From an uncultured Clostridia bacterium (GTDB lineage Bacteria; Bacillota; Clostridia; Peptostreptococcales; Anaerovoracaceae): a DNA stretch of 5,526 nucleotides. The DNA lies in the NCBI GenBank assembly GCA_946541285.1, contig CAMNJG010000110.1, positions 1 through 5,526 of the forward strand, written 5' to 3'. Positions 5,488 through 5,526 of the stretch are shown in pieces. How positions within the stretch are numbered: the stretch's first letter is position 1; the number at the start of each line of letters is the position of its first letter. Under the pieces are notes generated by a model. That model searched no databases. It had not been told where the DNA came from and worked only from the letters and a program-made list of their open reading frames with translations. The position numbers were made by a program, and so were the translations under genes.

Positions 5488-5526
5488 ATGCCACAGGAAA
5501 ACGATATCCTCGCAAACATCGAAAGC
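5488..5526 (+). CDS. Start of an unidentified gene (partial, runs off the window)
   Basis: ATG 5488 follows a strong AGAAGGAG (5474-5481) by six bases and opens 13 codons, MPQENDILANIES, with no stop before the window ends. The fragment is too short to assign a family. The separation from gltX and the fresh ribosome binding site suggest independent translation, and possibly independent transcription. glnS or another translation gene would be a natural neighbour, but nothing in these residues proves it. Confidence 0.75.
   Translation, partial: MPQENDILANIES

Noticed and set aside
1..5526. CRISPR array, insertion sequence, phage or defence genes
   Set aside because: No spaced direct repeats, transposase or terminal repeats are seen, and the full-length recognisable ORFs are housekeeping genes.

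Overview
The window looks like chromosomal core-genome DNA from a Firmicute (Bacillota), most likely class Clostridia and possibly Lachnospiraceae. The reasons are the gene order tmk - holB - ricT - trmN6, which is the conserved Firmicutes replication/RNA block (tmk-yaaQ-yaaR-holB-yaaT-yabA-yabB in Bacillus subtilis), strong AGGAGG-type ribosome binding sites, and a long clostridial-type GltX. Base composition is moderately GC-rich (mid-50s percent by eye), with frequent CTG, CGG and GGA codons. Genus-level placement is not possible from the sequence alone.

Layout. Positions 1-200 hold no convincing gene. They contain two potential RNA stems (1-58 and 119-164) and may be the tail of an upstream transcript, a repeat, or a small structured RNA. 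A sigma-A-like extended -10 promoter at 179-207 is the likely start of a plus-strand operon. Its leader, roughly 214-298, can be drawn as a three-way junction ending just before a strong Shine-Dalgarno. Then follow a 40-codon ORF for a tiny membrane protein (311-433), tmk (430-1059), holB (1049-2047), ricT (2059-3021), trmN6/yabB (3022-3771) and gltX (3758-5434). Genes overlap or are separated by at most 11 bases from 311 to 5434, so they are probably co-transcribed and several are translationally coupled. A 53-base AT-richer gap with a small inverted repeat precedes the first 13 codons of another gene (5488 to the window end).

How they work together. tmk makes dTDP for DNA synthesis and holB encodes the clamp-loader delta' subunit. 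RicT is an Fe-S-type PSP1 protein connected with RNase Y mRNA maturation. TrmN6/YabB is a tRNA adenine-N6 methyltransferase and GltX charges tRNA with glutamate. The operon thus links DNA replication, RNA processing and translation, with gltX as a less usual last member.

No defence system, mobile element, CRISPR array, tRNA or rRNA gene is visible. The most interesting items are the unlisted small membrane ORF coupled to tmk, the structured leader before it, the folded element at the left edge, and a divergent HolB with an unusual insertion and an erased P-loop.
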